From Lachnospiraceae bacterium (lineage in GTDB: Bacteria; Bacillota; Clostridia; Lachnospirales; Lachnospiraceae), in contig JAIKZI010000029.1 in the NCBI GenBank assembly GCA_024682375.1, forward strand, positions 1 through 46,790: a DNA stretch of 46,790 nt, read 5' to 3'. How positions within the stretch are numbered: position 1 is the stretch's first letter; each line of letters starts with the position of its first letter. Shown in pieces: positions 46,639-46,790 of this stretch. Position numbers and translations under genes: made by a program. A model generated the notes under the pieces. That model was not told where the DNA came from. It searched no databases and saw only the letters and a program-made list of their open reading frames with translations.

Positions 46639-46790
46639 TTATAAGTTAGAAAACAGTTTTTCAATTTCTTCAGGTGACAAAACCTTATTAGGATCAGATG
46701 TATCCAACCCAGGTAAAGGATCAGCTTCTGGCTCTTCTGCAGGCGCTATCTCCTCTGTAACTTCAGGTTCTGCGTCCATCACAGGTTCAG
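46639..46790 (-). CDS. C-terminal end of an acidic protein (partial)
   Basis: The last 49 residues of a minus-strand gene that continues beyond the window. It is rich in Glu, Pro and Ala (EEIAPAEEPEADPLP), then ends DPNKVLSPEEIEKLFSNL. Similar LSxEEIxxLF tails occur on various signalling and flagellar proteins; the identity cannot be given. Confidence 0.6.
   Translation of the reverse strand, partial: EPVMDAEPEVTEEIAPAEEPEADPLPGLDTSDPNKVLSPEEIEKLFSNL

Overview
The window is AT-rich (clearly low GC) chromosomal DNA from an anaerobic Firmicute, most likely a Lachnospiraceae member. The support is gene order and content: gdpP-rplI-dnaB, rpsF-ssb-rpsR, a decarboxylase/kinase/yaaR/holB/ricT/trmN6/rsmI run that parallels the Bacillus yaaO-to-yabC region, a ferredoxin-dependent 2-oxoacid oxidoreductase, and an FMN-riboswitch-controlled ribU. 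No 16S gene is present, so genus is not assigned.

Layout. 1-122 is the start of a gene cut by the window edge, possibly a transposase. 221-4076 is the gdpP-rplI-dnaB operon. 4220-10739 is the most unusual chromosomal block: an FMN reductase-like flavoprotein with a small membrane protein, a divergent AraC regulator, then a convergent operon of a bacterial chalcone isomerase homologue, an LVIVD beta-propeller protein and a DUF1097-like membrane protein, preceded by a LysR regulator. I read it as a candidate flavonoid-conversion locus. 10867-16408 holds an OFA-type MFS transporter, phosphate butyryltransferase, a four-subunit 2-oxoacid:ferredoxin oxidoreductase and an associated P-loop ATPase. 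16612-17528 is ribU with its FMN riboswitch and terminator. 17529-21389 holds a LysR regulator, a sugar ABC ATPase, a PucR/CdaR-like regulator and a small membrane protein. 21503-29009 is a lactose/beta-galactoside locus (binding protein, two permeases, lacZ, divergent AraC). 29083-30126 is rpsF-ssb-rpsR. 30246-38746 is a compact minus-strand run of ten genes headed by an AbiE-like pair and ending in a sirtuin. 38897-43544 holds an ArgR-like protein, a D,D-carboxypeptidase, trmB and an EAL phosphodiesterase, followed by tRNA-Lys(CTT). 43850-46405 looks like an IS30-family element carrying three extra genes between palindromic ends. The window closes in the 3' end of an acidic protein.

How the parts may work together. 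The chalcone isomerase homologue and the flavoprotein would supply the reductive and isomerising steps of flavonoid catabolism, with two regulators and membrane proteins around them; the LVIVD protein has a histidine at the start of each of its six blades and may be a new enzyme in that pathway. The oxidoreductase and Ptb would turn 2-oxoacids into acyl-CoA and acyl phosphate. The lac locus lacks its own ATPase and could use the one at 18718-19836. All functions are read from sequence only; family names rest on recognised motifs and recalled families, not on database searches.
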